Shown: positions 31,812 to 40,819 of the stretch, in pieces
Layout: every line of letters starts with the position of its first letter
How positions within the stretch are numbered: position 1 is the stretch's first letter
From: Aureispira sp.
GTDB lineage: Bacteria; Bacteroidota; Bacteroidia; Chitinophagales; Saprospiraceae
Reading direction: 5' to 3'
Length of the DNA stretch: 40,853 nucleotides
Assembly (NCBI GenBank): GCA_024222455.1
Contig: JAAEPD010000334.1
Coordinates: 1-40,853, forward strand
Translations under genes and position numbers: made by a program
The notes under the pieces: model-generated
Database searches by the model: none
Told to the model about the DNA's origin: nothing
The model's input: the letters and a program-made list of their open reading frames with translations, nothing else

Positions 31812-34139
31812 TTACAAACCTAGAGCTTGTTTCCAGACACTTTGGTTCTTGATTTTACTTTGTTCCTTGATTGCCCAAGTTATTAGCTTGGCAACTCGTC
31901 GATCAATCTCAATTAACTTTTGTTTGGAATTGTTTAAATTTAATGCATCAAGCATAGCATTCATCTTGATTTTTTTGTAGTCAAAGTCTAAACTAACTCC
32001 TGCGGCTTTAGTTATTCCTGTAGTTTTTAAATGTTTTTTGACATTTGCATGGATATCCAACTTAGTACCTTCACCATCACCACTTCTATCTTCCATTTCT
32101 TCTTGTAGTTTTTCTAAGGCTTTTTTCTTAGCCTCTTCCAATGTGGATTTTTGCAATTTTTCTAGAGTTTTCTTGTCAAATAGCTTACTCATTTCACCAA
32201 TCTCTTTCATACTTTTTACTTTCTTTTGAGCTTCCTTGATAATGTCCATATAGTCCTCTGTATAGTCATCGCTCTCCGAAAGATTGGCAGGTATCCAAGA
32301 AACCCAAAGACTACGCTCAAACTGCAATGCAATTTCCGCTTTGCGTCCTTCCGTAATATTAGGAGCTTTTACAAAGAAATCAGTTGTTTGAACATTTTTC
32401 TGAACGGTCTCCCATGTTTCTATTAGACTAATAAAATGGGTTTTAATCTTTTCGAAACCATTAGCTTCAAGTATTTCCTTATTATCAATAAGGTAGTTTT
32501 CTAGTTTGCTCAATCCTTTTTTATAAACATTAAGTTTTTCAAAGATAACTTTGAGCATTCCTCTAATAGCAATTTCTGCTTCATTTTTATCTTTAAATGC
32601 AGTGTTTTTATCAATAGAACTATCTCCGTCACTACTATTGATTGCTTCTAATGCTAAAGATGTGGCATTACCTCCTATATCACTTATTAAATCAACGACA
32701 TTTCCTATTTTTTCAACAATCTCTTTTGACTTTCCGAATGCGTTAGCTAATCCTTTAATAATACCAGCACCTGGTATAACAAAAGTAGCAATAGCCCCTA
32801 ATATGTCGCCTAAAATAGAACTTGAATTTGCCTTGTCTAAAGCACTTTGAGCCAACCTTGTAGGTTCAAAGTTGTTGTCATAAGCAATAATTTTAGCCTG
32901 AGCTATTTTAGCATTAGCTAAAGCCCAATCGTTAATTTTCGCAGTTAAATCGTCAGCAGTATCTCCTATTTTATCACGTAGCGTAGAACAGACCTTGATT
33001 AATTTATTATAATCAGAACCATCTATTTTTTTAGAATATTTATCAAATAGCTTTTTCTCATCTTTTCTATCTTTTTGTCTGGCATCAATATCTAGTTCTT
33101 GCAACTTTTTCTGTTGATAAGAAACAAGTTCATTTTCTCCTTCTTTTGAAAGTCCTTCTTTTTGCCCCTCTTCTAGTATAAGTGCAAATTCAGCTTGAAG
33201 TTGTTCTATAATTTGATTACGCAAAGACTTGTCTGTCTGACCATCCAACTGTTGTTTGAAATGGTTAGAAACTTCATCAGTTCTTTGTTTTAAGTTAGTG
33301 AGCAACTGTTTATCTTTGTCCGTTAGGTTATTGGCAGGCTCCTTTTTGCTGGGAGCCACCTCATTATGGGGCTTTCCCGTGTCCACTGTAGGGATATTAG
33401 GTTTAGAAATTTCATAACCAGGTCCTTTTACCTCAGGTTCCTTTTTCTCTTCTTTTTCTTTAGATACAGGAGTTGTTTTATCAACTAGAGGATCTTTTTT
33501 GACTGGAGTTGGAGTCTCTTTATTAGGAGTTTCTTTTACAGGTTTTTTCTCTTCTTTTGGAGCTACTACACTATTACCAGTCAAGGCCTTCCAAGATTTT
33601 CCACCTGGATCAATACGACCATCACCATATTTGTAACCAGCATATTTTTGTTGGAATTTATGGATAGCTTTTATAGTCATTTTACCACAGATTCCATCTA
33701 CCCCAAGTTTAGCGCCCTTTTGGTTGAGTAACTCTTGCACTAACTTAACATCAGATTTTCTGTTCTTACCTTTTTTACCAACCGAACGGCTAATATTAGC
33801 TACTGGAGCAGGTTCTTCTTGCTGAATCTCTTCTTTTTTGGGTTCCTCTTGCTTTGGTTCCTCCTTTTTAGGAGCAGGTTCTTCTTTCGTAACTATTGCA
33901 GCAGGTTCTGTTTTGACAGGTTCTTTGACAGTAGGAGTGATGTTAACTTCTTCTGGAGTTTCTTTCACTTTTTCTAGAGTAGTGCGTGTGGACATAAAAA
34001 GATGCACAAATTCCTTGTATTTCTTTTGCCAAGTTGAATCTATTGATTTGACCTCACTCTTTTGAGCAATGCGTACCCATTTGCGGAGAAGTCGATTGAG
34101 TTGGCGGAGATCCTTGTGTTGTTCTGGAGTAAGAGCCAT
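31812..34139 (-). CDS. Large orphan protein with peptidoglycan-binding domain and glycine-rich hydrophobic segment
   Basis: A 775-aa protein that I can only partly identify. An N-terminal basic helical region (1-60) is followed by a Lys/Glu/Pro-rich linker (about 60-112), a PG_binding_1-like domain (about 118-187: SDVKLVQELLNQKGAKLGVDG ... GRIDPGGKSWKAL), a second Lys/Pro/Thr linker (190-265) and a long helical part (270-440). A glycine-rich hydrophobic segment (about 441-468: SILGDILGAIATFVIPGAGI) follows, then more helices to the end. There is no N-terminal signal peptide. The central hydrophobic helix resembles membrane-inserting segments of toxins, but this is only a resemblance. No immunity gene is recognised. 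It stands alone between a terminator and a divergent transporter gene. A secreted effector, a structural wall protein and a cytoplasmic scaffold all remain possible. Confidence 0.75.
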   Translation of the reverse strand: MALTPEQHKDLRQLNRLLRKWVRIAQKSEVKSIDSTWQKKYKEFVHLFMSTRTTLEKVKETPEEVNITPTVKEPVKTEPAAIVTKEEPAPKKEEPKQEEPKKEEIQQEEPAPVANISRSVGKKGKNRKSDVKLVQELLNQKGAKLGVDGICGKMTIKAIHKFQQKYAGYKYGDGRIDPGGKSWKALTGNSVVAPKEEKKPVKETPNKETPTPVKKDPLVDKTTPVSKEKEEKKEPEVKGPGYEISKPNIPTVDTGKPHNEVAPSKKEPANNLTDKDKQLLTNLKQRTDEVSNHFKQQLDGQTDKSLRNQIIEQLQAEFALILEEGQKEGLSKEGENELVSYQQKKLQELDIDARQKDRKDEKKLFDKYSKKIDGSDYNKLIKVCSTLRDKIGDTADDLTAKINDWALANAKIAQAKIIAYDNNFEPTRLAQSALDKANSSSILGDILGAIATFVIPGAGIIKGLANAFGKSKEIVEKIGNVVDLISDIGGNATSLALEAINSSDGDSSIDKNTAFKDKNEAEIAIRGMLKVIFEKLNVYKKGLSKLENYLIDNKEILEANGFEKIKTHFISLIETWETVQKNVQTTDFFVKAPNITEGRKAEIALQFERSLWVSWIPANLSESDDYTEDYMDIIKEAQKKVKSMKEIGEMSKLFDKKTLEKLQKSTLEEAKKKALEKLQEEMEDRSGDGEGTKLDIHANVKKHLKTTGITKAAGVSLDFDYKKIKMNAMLDALNLNNSKQKLIEIDRRVAKLITWAIKEQSKIKNQSVWKQALGL

Positions 34140-34223
34140 GGAGTTATGTTATTTTTATTTGTTTTAGATTGACTTGTTAATTTAACATAAAAATGGCGTA
34201 TAAAAAAGGGATATACAAATAAA

Positions 34224-34300
34224 CTAGGTGAAGGGCTTGATTTTCTAGGTGAATGATTGGTTTGCTAGATAAAAGGGAGCAAAAAACTAAGAACCAATCA
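34224..34300. promoter_or_regulatory. Helically phased direct repeats and inverted repeat before the symporter operon
   Basis: CTAGGTGAA occurs at 34224 and 34245, and the variant CTAGATAAA at 34265: spacings of 21 and 20 bp, about two helix turns each. The last repeat lies inside an inverted repeat TGATTGGTT (34254-34262) / AACCAATCA (34292-34300). This suggests binding of a regulator in the divergent spacer; which gene it serves is not clear. Confidence 0.4.
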
Positions 34301-34362
34301 ACTAAAAATTAAAACAGATTCTAAAAAATGCTACTTTTGGTCTGAATTAAATCAAATATTAT

Positions 34363-35937
34363 ATGAATCCAGCAGATTTAGCACCCTCTACTTCCTTATC
34401 TCCAATGCTACTACTATGTATAGTTGGGGGATATTTTGCCTTGTTGATGTTGATAGCACATTTTACCAATGATGGTTCTAGCAACAGCTCTTTTTTTACG
34501 GCTAGCAAGCAGTCTCCTTGGTATGTAGTTGCTTTTGGGATGGTAGGAGCTTCTTTATCAGGAGTTACCTTTATATCTGTACCTGGAATGGTAGGTGTAG
34601 AGTTGTTGGATGCTAGCAAAGCAGGTGCACCCAACTCAGAGTTTTCTTATATGCAAATGGTTTTGGGCTATATGGTTGGTTATGCTGTCATTGCTTTAGT
34701 GCTAATGCCTGTGTATTACAAACTCAATTTGACATCTATATATACCTATCTCGAAAAACGGTTTGGAGCTGCATCTTATAAGACAGGAGCAGGCTTTTTC
34801 TTGCTTTCTCGTATAGTAGGAGCTTCTTTTCGTTTGTATTTAGTGGCTATGGTTTTGCAGCTGTTTATGTTTGATGCATGGGGAATCCCGTTTTGGGTGA
34901 CTGTTTTATTGACTATAGGCCTGATTTGGTTATACACTTTTAGAGGTGGTATTAAGACTATTGTATGGACAGATACACTGCAAACTACTTTTATGCTAAT
35001 AGCTGTGGTGATGACCATTGTTTATATATTAGGTGATATGGGCTATGGAATAGGAGAGTCTTATTCAAGAGTCCAGGAAGCTGGCATTGGGCAAATTTTC
35101 TTTTTTGAAGGTGGTTGGTCCGATTCCAATAACTTTTTTAAGCAGTTTATAGCAGGTGCTTTTATAGCCATAGTCATGACAGGTTTGGACCAAGATATGA
35201 TGCAAAAAAACTTGACTTGTAGAACACTAAAAGATGCTCAGAAAAATATATTTAGTTTTAGTCTAGTCTTATTAATAGTTAACTTTATATTCTTGTTGTT
35301 AGGAGCATTGTTGGCTATGTATGCTATTCAAAATGGATTGGGAAGTATTCCTTCTGATCGCTTGTATCCAACTTTAGCATTGCAATATTTACCTCCATTT
35401 ATAGGTGTTGTATTTATTATTGGTTTGGTAGCCGCAGCCTATTCAAGTGCCGATTCTGCCTTAACTTCTCTAACTACCTCCTTTTGTGTAGACTTTTTAG
35501 GATTCAAAACGAATGTAAGTGCTACACAAAACACAACTATCAATGAGGAGTTGTTGGATGATGTTTTACCTAAAAATGCCGAGGATGAAAAAGATTCTAA
35601 ACAAACACGATACTTAGTCCACCTAGGATTTTCTGTTATCCTATTTATAGTTATTGTGGCCTTTTGGCTGATTAATGATCGTTCTGTTATCAATCAACTT
35701 TTCCGATTTGCAGGCTATACCTATGGGCCTTTGTTGGGTTTGTATGCTTTTGGGTTGTTTACCAAAATACAGGTGAAAGATCAGTTTATTCCTGCAGTTT
35801 GTATATTAGCACCGATATTGACTTTTATTATTAATACTTATTCAGAAACCCTATTGTTTGGTTATAAGTTTGGGTTCGAGCTTTTATTACTTAATGGGTT
35901 GATTACCTTTTTAGGGTTGTTGGCATCTAAAAAATAA
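34363..35937 (+). CDS. Sodium:solute symporter (SSS family)
   Basis: A 524-aa inner-membrane transporter with about 13 helices. Typical SSS features are the NDGSSNSSFFTASKQSPWYVVAFGMVGASLSGVTFISVPGMVG region (helices 1-2 and the sodium-site strand), IYTYLEKRFG, FRGGIKTIVWTDTLQT, GLDQDMMQKNLTCRT, and SSADSALTSLTTSFCVDFL in the sodium-binding helix. The solute cannot be read from the sequence. The following two genes act on formyl- or formimino-glutamate, so an amino acid or related catabolite is one possibility. It begins a probable three-gene operon, with 4 nt before the next gene. Confidence 0.88.
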   Translation: MNPADLAPSTSLSPMLLLCIVGGYFALLMLIAHFTNDGSSNSSFFTASKQSPWYVVAFGMVGASLSGVTFISVPGMVGVELLDASKAGAPNSEFSYMQMVLGYMVGYAVIALVLMPVYYKLNLTSIYTYLEKRFGAASYKTGAGFFLLSRIVGASFRLYLVAMVLQLFMFDAWGIPFWVTVLLTIGLIWLYTFRGGIKTIVWTDTLQTTFMLIAVVMTIVYILGDMGYGIGESYSRVQEAGIGQIFFFEGGWSDSNNFFKQFIAGAFIAIVMTGLDQDMMQKNLTCRTLKDAQKNIFSFSLVLLIVNFIFLLLGALLAMYAIQNGLGSIPSDRLYPTLALQYLPPFIGVVFIIGLVAAAYSSADSALTSLTTSFCVDFLGFKTNVSATQNTTINEELLDDVLPKNAEDEKDSKQTRYLVHLGFSVILFIVIVAFWLINDRSVINQLFRFAGYTYGPLLGLYAFGLFTKIQVKDQFIPAVCILAPILTFIINTYSETLLFGYKFGFELLLLNGLITFLGLLASKK

Positions 35938-35941
35938 AGGT

Positions 35942-37117
35942 ATGAAGGGTATATCTATTCTACTATTAATATTCTATTCTTGGAATAGTTGGGGGCAATA
36001 TAACTCTGGAACGAGCTATTTTAGTCCTAATAATTATATAGAATATATTGCAGGGAATTTACCTATTGTTATCAGTGCACCTCATGGTGGTTATGATACT
36101 ACTACAGCTATTCCTGATCGAAATTGTTCTGGATGTAGTTATGCTCGAGATTCTTATACACAGGAGCTTTCTAGGGCACTAAAAGATGCTTTATATGCTA
36201 AAACAGGTTGTTATCCACATGTTATTATTAATCGCTTGCACAGAAGAAAGTTAGATGCCAATAGAGCAATAGGTGATGCTGCAGATGGTAATATAGATGC
36301 CGAAAATGCATGGTATGCCTTTCATGAATTTATTGATACAGCCAAAAATAAGGTTGCAAGCAACTATACAAAAGGCTTGTACTTGGATATGCATGGCCAT
36401 GCACACACTATCCAACGCTTAGAGTTAGGCTATGTATTATCTGGAACAACACTTCGACAAACAGATAGTCTTTTAAATTTAGAAGGTTCAAGTATAGAAA
36501 ATCTAGTTAATGCCAATCCTAATAATTATAGCCTTAGTAAGTTGTTGAGAGGGACTAATAGTTTTGGGACTTTATGTGAGCAAAAGGGGTATTTGAGTGT
36601 GCCTTCTTTTAGCACACCTTATCCACTTAGTACAGAGCCCTATTTTGGAGGTGGTTATAATACGAATCGACATGGTTCTGAATTGGGAGGAACCATTGAT
36701 GGTATTCAGATAGAATGTAATTCTGGAGTGCGCTTTGGCCTTAGTAATAGAGAAGCTTTTGCTGATAGTTTGGCAGAAGTTATTTTGGACTATTTAGATA
36801 TTCATTATTTCCCTAATTTGTCAACTAGTTATTGCTTGGCAACATCGGTTAAGGATCTACAAGTAGAAAATTCAAGGTCTTCTGTGTTTCCTAATCCTAC
36901 CAAAGATCAAATTTTTATTCATGCTAAAGAATATCCAGTTGTTGTAAATATTTATAATAATCTAGGTCAATTCATAAGAAAAATTACAGTAGAATCTACA
37001 ACAGATCAAATAGATTTATCTAATTTTGATTGTGGCTTATTATTTTTGCAATTGCAGCAAAAAAATGGGCAGATAGAGGCTCAAAAAATTATTAAAGATT
37101 GTCCTTGGAGGAATTAA
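35942..37117 (+). CDS. N-formylglutamate amidohydrolase-like enzyme with T9SS sorting domain
   Basis: A 391-aa exported protein. A signal peptide (MKGISILLLIFYSWNSWG) leads to a family-typical catalytic domain: APHGG with H48, ARDSYTQEL at 68-76, INRLHRRKLDANR at 96-108, DMHGH at 149-153, and E258 in IDGIQIE. These agree with the zinc-dependent N-formylglutamate amidohydrolase family. From about residue 312 a type IX secretion C-terminal domain follows: VFPNPTKDQIFIH, then VVVNIYNNLGQFIRK and a final KIIK. The enzyme should therefore be delivered to the cell surface or medium, unlike cytoplasmic HutG. Four nt separate it from the symporter gene and 45 nt from ftcD. Confidence 0.85.
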   Translation: MKGISILLLIFYSWNSWGQYNSGTSYFSPNNYIEYIAGNLPIVISAPHGGYDTTTAIPDRNCSGCSYARDSYTQELSRALKDALYAKTGCYPHVIINRLHRRKLDANRAIGDAADGNIDAENAWYAFHEFIDTAKNKVASNYTKGLYLDMHGHAHTIQRLELGYVLSGTTLRQTDSLLNLEGSSIENLVNANPNNYSLSKLLRGTNSFGTLCEQKGYLSVPSFSTPYPLSTEPYFGGGYNTNRHGSELGGTIDGIQIECNSGVRFGLSNREAFADSLAEVILDYLDIHYFPNLSTSYCLATSVKDLQVENSRSSVFPNPTKDQIFIHAKEYPVVVNIYNNLGQFIRKITVESTTDQIDLSNFDCGLLFLQLQQKNGQIEAQKIIKDCPWRN

Positions 37118-37162
37118 AAAATCTTCTTTATTTAAAACATGTTCTAAAACGAAAAAAACACT

Positions 37163-38848
37163 ATGAAACAGCTAATTGAATGTGTACCTAATTTTAGTGA
37201 AGGTCGTGATATGACGATTATCAAGCAAATAACGGACGCAATAGAAAGTGTGGAAGGTGCAAAATTATTGGATGTAGATCCAGGAAAGGCTACCAACCGT
37301 ACAGTAGTTACTTTTGTTGGAGAACCTGATGTAGTGGTAGAGGCCGCTTTTAGAGGTATCCAAAAAGCAGCAGAACTGATAGATATGAGCAAACATAGTG
37401 GGGAGCATCCTCGTATGGGAGCTACTGATGTTTGTCCATTTATTCCTATTGCAGGAATCACGATGGAAGAAACTGTAAAATATACTCAACAACTAGGCAA
37501 AAAAGTAGGAGAGGAACTAGGCATTTCAGTATTTTTGTATGAGTCTTCAGCTACTGACCCTCGTTGGAAAAACTTAGCAAATATTAGAGCTGGAGAATAC
37601 GAAAAAATGGCTTCTAAGCTAGAACAGGATAATTTTAATCCAGATTTTGGACCTAGTGTCTTGAATGAAGGAGCTGGCGTAACAGCTATTGGCGCTCGTG
37701 ATTTTTTGGTGGCTTATAATGTGAATTTGAATACAACGTCTACACGTAGAGCAAATTCTGTGGCTTATGATGTGCGTGAAGGTGGTCGTGTGAAAAGAGA
37801 AGGACATCCGATCAATGGCAAAGTTGTTCGTGATGAGAATGGAAAGGCCGTGAAAACACCTGGTGCTTGTAAGGCGGTGAAGGGAATTGGTTGGTATATA
37901 GAAGAATATGGAATCTGCCAAGTATCTATGAACTTGACTAATATAAGTATAACACCTTTGCATATTGCTTTTGAGGAGTGTTGTAAGTCTGCTACTCGAC
38001 GTGGATTGCGTGTAACAGGTTCTGAGTTGGTAGGATTGGTACCATTGCAAGTGATGTTGGATGCTGGTAAATACTTTTTGGAGCAACAACAACGCTCTAC
38101 AGGTATTGCAGAAAGCGAGATTATAAAAATAGCTGTGAAGACAATGGGATTGGATGAGTTAACGCCATTTGACCCTCAAAAGAAAATCATAGAATATCTT
38201 TTAGCTGCAGATGAGGCTACACCATTATTGGATATGACATTGCCTGCCTTTGCTGACGAAACAGCATCGGAGAGTGTAGCGCCTGGAGGTGGTTCTATCT
38301 CTGCCTATGTAGGTGCTTTGGGTATCTCTTTAGGAACTATGGTCGCTAACTTATCTTCGCACAAGCGTGGTTGGGATGAGCGTTGGAAAGAGTTTTCGGA
38401 TTGGGCTGCAAAAGGTCAAGCTATTAAGGATCAATTACTACGTATGGTAGATGAAGATACCAATGCTTTTAATAGAATTTTAGAGGCTTTTAGATTGCCC
38501 AAAGGTAGTGATGCTGAAAAAGCTGCTCGCAAACAAGCAGTACAAGATGCAACGAAATACGCAGTAGAAGTGCCACTCAAAGTTATGCGGTTGTCTTTAG
38601 ATTCTATGACTACTCTCAAAGCTATGGTAGAATTGGGTAACCCTACTTCCATAACAGATGGAGCAGTGGGTACTTTGTGTGCTAGAACTGCTGTCTATGG
38701 CGCTTGCCTTAATGTGAAAATTAATATAGTAGATTTGGAGGATAAGGATTATGCAAAGGCTGTGGCAGCTAAGGCTGATGAGATGCTTCAGGAAGCAATG
38801 AGTCTAGAAACATCAATATTAGAAATTGTGAATACTCGCTTAGGATAA
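37163..38848 (+). CDS. ftcD: Bifunctional glutamate formimidoyltransferase / formimidoyl-THF cyclodeaminase
   Basis: A 561-aa bifunctional enzyme of histidine and folate one-carbon metabolism. Residues 1 to about 325 are the formiminotransferase: ECVPNFSEGRD, LLDVDPGKATNRTVVTF, KHSGEHPRMGATDVCPFIP, and EEYGICQVSMNLTNI are characteristic. Residues about 350-561 are the cyclodeaminase, with ASESVAPGGGSISAYVGALG and VEVPLKVMRLS. It transfers the formimino group from formiminoglutamate to tetrahydrofolate and deaminates the product. Other histidine-degradation genes (hutH, hutU, hutI) are not in the window. It ends the symporter - amidohydrolase - ftcD run and is closed by a strong terminator. 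Confidence 0.95.
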   Translation: MKQLIECVPNFSEGRDMTIIKQITDAIESVEGAKLLDVDPGKATNRTVVTFVGEPDVVVEAAFRGIQKAAELIDMSKHSGEHPRMGATDVCPFIPIAGITMEETVKYTQQLGKKVGEELGISVFLYESSATDPRWKNLANIRAGEYEKMASKLEQDNFNPDFGPSVLNEGAGVTAIGARDFLVAYNVNLNTTSTRRANSVAYDVREGGRVKREGHPINGKVVRDENGKAVKTPGACKAVKGIGWYIEEYGICQVSMNLTNISITPLHIAFEECCKSATRRGLRVTGSELVGLVPLQVMLDAGKYFLEQQQRSTGIAESEIIKIAVKTMGLDELTPFDPQKKIIEYLLAADEATPLLDMTLPAFADETASESVAPGGGSISAYVGALGISLGTMVANLSSHKRGWDERWKEFSDWAAKGQAIKDQLLRMVDEDTNAFNRILEAFRLPKGSDAEKAARKQAVQDATKYAVEVPLKVMRLSLDSMTTLKAMVELGNPTSITDGAVGTLCARTAVYGACLNVKINIVDLEDKDYAKAVAAKADEMLQEAMSLETSILEIVNTRLG

Positions 38849-38873
38849 ATAGAAATCCTATTCAGAAGCAATA

Positions 38874-38911
38874 AAAAAGGTTATGTAGAGCATATTCTAC
38901 ATAACCTTTTT
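38874..38911. terminator. Bidirectional terminator after ftcD
   Basis: AAAAAGGTTATGTAGA (38874-38889) pairs perfectly with TCTACATAACCTTTTT (38896-38911) over a 6-nt loop. It serves ftcD on plus and the lipoprotein gene on minus. Confidence 0.92.
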
Positions 38912-38931
38912 CTATAAGGAGAGACTATAAT

Positions 38932-39396
38932 TTATTCTTCATCAGAAATCAACATAGTTTTTATTACTCTAACTTCGTCTAGATCAACCATTGCACGAGC
39001 GCTATCTTTGTTGGCTATCTCAAAACTAACTTCAACATCTCTTCCTTTTAAGTCTGGATTGAGTACAAAATCATTTCCATCATCTATTATTAGAGAACTC
39101 AATGTTTTTCCTGCACCTACAGGAATAGTACCATGCTCATCTTCTGAATGATAGAATTGTAAAGTATCTGTATTGTTGACCACTATAGAGAAATAGTATT
39201 CGCTTTCTACAGCCATACCACTAATTAAAACACCTTGAATAATTTTTGTTTCAGACTCAGGAGCAGTTGTAGATTCTGTGGTGATAGAATCTTTAGCCGT
39301 ACTATCTTGTCCAGAAGTGTTAGTATTATTGTTGGTTGAAGGCTCCGAACATGCCGTGAAAAATATAGCTACAATTAAAATTGATAAATAACGCAT
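38932..39396 (-). CDS. Small lipoprotein of unknown function
   Basis: A 154-aa lipoprotein from the preferred start (MRYLSILIVAIFFTAC). The signal ends at C16 in a clear lipobox, followed by a Ser/Thr/Asn-rich linker (about 18-50) and a beta-rich domain of about 100 residues (KIIQGVLISGMAVESEYYFSIV ... DVEVSFEIANKD). An in-frame ATG 27 nt upstream would place charged residues before the signal and is less likely. No catalytic motif is visible. It is a single gene, divergent from the thioesterase gene. Confidence 0.75.
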   Translation of the reverse strand: MRYLSILIVAIFFTACSEPSTNNNTNTSGQDSTAKDSITTESTTAPESETKIIQGVLISGMAVESEYYFSIVVNNTDTLQFYHSEDEHGTIPVGAGKTLSSLIIDDGNDFVLNPDLKGRDVEVSFEIANKDSARAMVDLDEVRVIKTMLISDEE

Positions 39397-39469
39397 GGTT
39401 GATAAGTGGATTTTGTAATTCAATAAATATCTTTAGGTTATTAACCTAACACAATATAATAATTATACT

Positions 39470-39901
39470 ATGAAAACTGAATTTGTGAACTTGCTCAAAC
39501 AAAATATTGGTAAAACAGTAGAAGGACATGTTGCTGGTTTTGGAGCTTGGCTCAATGGTCGAATAAAGAGTGTAACTGATGAAGGTAATATAGAGCTAGA
39601 TTTTGAGGTGCGAGAAGAAATGCTAAATCCTATGGGGACGATGCATGGTGGTGCATTGGCAGCTATTATTGATGAGATTTTAGGAATGCAACTTTTTGCA
39701 AAGAGTGATGAAGGTGCTACTTATTTAGCTATTAATATTCAGGTTGATTTTATAAAAGCAGTACGTGTAGGAGAGACCTTAACCGCTATTCCTGAAGTGG
39801 TGCGTATTGGTCGTCGTGCTGCCAATGTAGCTTGTGTCTTAGTCAATAGTAAAGGTGTGGTAATCTCTAGAGGAAGCTCTAATTTCATGAAAATGACATA
39901 G
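39470..39901 (+). CDS. PaaI-type hotdog thioesterase
   Basis: A 143-aa acyl-CoA thioesterase-like protein. The hotdog helix carries LNPMGTMHGGALAAIIDEILG, with the HGG and acidic D/E residues used for catalysis in the PaaI group; the later DFIKAVRVGETLTAIPEVVRIGRRAA strands complete the fold. The length matches the family. The substrate is unknown. It ends 3 nt before the next gene, so the two are probably co-transcribed. Confidence 0.88.
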   Translation: MKTEFVNLLKQNIGKTVEGHVAGFGAWLNGRIKSVTDEGNIELDFEVREEMLNPMGTMHGGALAAIIDEILGMQLFAKSDEGATYLAINIQVDFIKAVRVGETLTAIPEVVRIGRRAANVACVLVNSKGVVISRGSSNFMKMT

Positions 39902-39904
39902 CTT

Positions 39905-40819
39905 ATGCTGAAAGGGTTCTACACATTAGATAGTCAACAAGTGATAAGTATTATAAAACAGCATAAACTGTTGGTCACAACTGCTGTTGATGGAGGTGTT
40001 TGCCTTGGTGAGATCAAAAGTAGGATTTTTTTATACAAATTTGAAGGGCAGATAGGAGGCTCTGAAAGTGCTTATGATGATTTACCATTTGGAATGGAGG
40101 ATCAGACAAAAGCTGCTCCACAATCTTGGGCTTATCTTAGTTGCCCTGAAGTTGTTCACCCTGCTTTTTTTAAGCTTATTGCTAATACTTTAGATATTTC
40201 TGCAGAGTGGGTTCAAGTTATTCTAAGAGATCAAGCCTTTTGGGATGAAAAGGGAGAGCTTACACTAGATGAAAATGCATTGAGAAGACTCAATAGCCAA
40301 TATCAATATGATAGTGCTTTGATTAAAGAGCAGATGGATTATCTAGTTTCAGGAGTTAAACCTGATGTTGAAAACACTCTAAGTGGCCAAGAGCAACTTT
40401 ATCAGAAACTAAAAGGACAAACTATACCATTGTTAGCAAAGCATGGATTTTCTGTAGAAGATTTATTTTTAACTAAGGTCCCTATACCTTCTCCTGATCA
40501 ACGGAATAGCAATAGTTTTCGATATAGCCTGATGAAGGCTTTAAACACAATATTTACACTTAATGAATATAGTGGAGATAAGGTTTATGAGTACCAAACC
40601 TATTATCAGAAGTCTTTTGAGAAAATTGTTTGGGCATTGGCGCATCAATCTCCAAAGGATCGAAGAATTATTTTAGAAAAAGAGCTGCTTTCTCTCCCTG
40701 AGAAAATAGTTTTGGAGGGGGTGTATTTCAAAGTTTCGGAAGGAAAGGCTAACTTGTTGAAAAAAATCAATTATGGAGAAGAAAGATTTCATAAAAATAG
40801 CAGAGGAAAAGTGGCCTGA
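39905..40819 (+). CDS. Soluble protein of unknown function
   Basis: A 304-aa protein that I do not recognise. It has no signal peptide or membrane helix. The N-terminal third looks alpha/beta (VISIIKQHKLLVTTAVDGGVCLGEIKSRIFLYKF), the middle has the acidic DDLPFGMEDQTKA stretch, and the second half is helical with many Tyr and Gln (LNSQYQYDSALIKEQMDYLV; YEYQTYYQKSFEKIVWAL). It follows the thioesterase gene by 3 nt and overlaps the next gene by 47 nt, which indicates a translated operon. No cofactor motif is seen. Confidence 0.7.
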   Translation: MLKGFYTLDSQQVISIIKQHKLLVTTAVDGGVCLGEIKSRIFLYKFEGQIGGSESAYDDLPFGMEDQTKAAPQSWAYLSCPEVVHPAFFKLIANTLDISAEWVQVILRDQAFWDEKGELTLDENALRRLNSQYQYDSALIKEQMDYLVSGVKPDVENTLSGQEQLYQKLKGQTIPLLAKHGFSVEDLFLTKVPIPSPDQRNSNSFRYSLMKALNTIFTLNEYSGDKVYEYQTYYQKSFEKIVWALAHQSPKDRRIILEKELLSLPEKIVLEGVYFKVSEGKANLLKKINYGEERFHKNSRGKVA

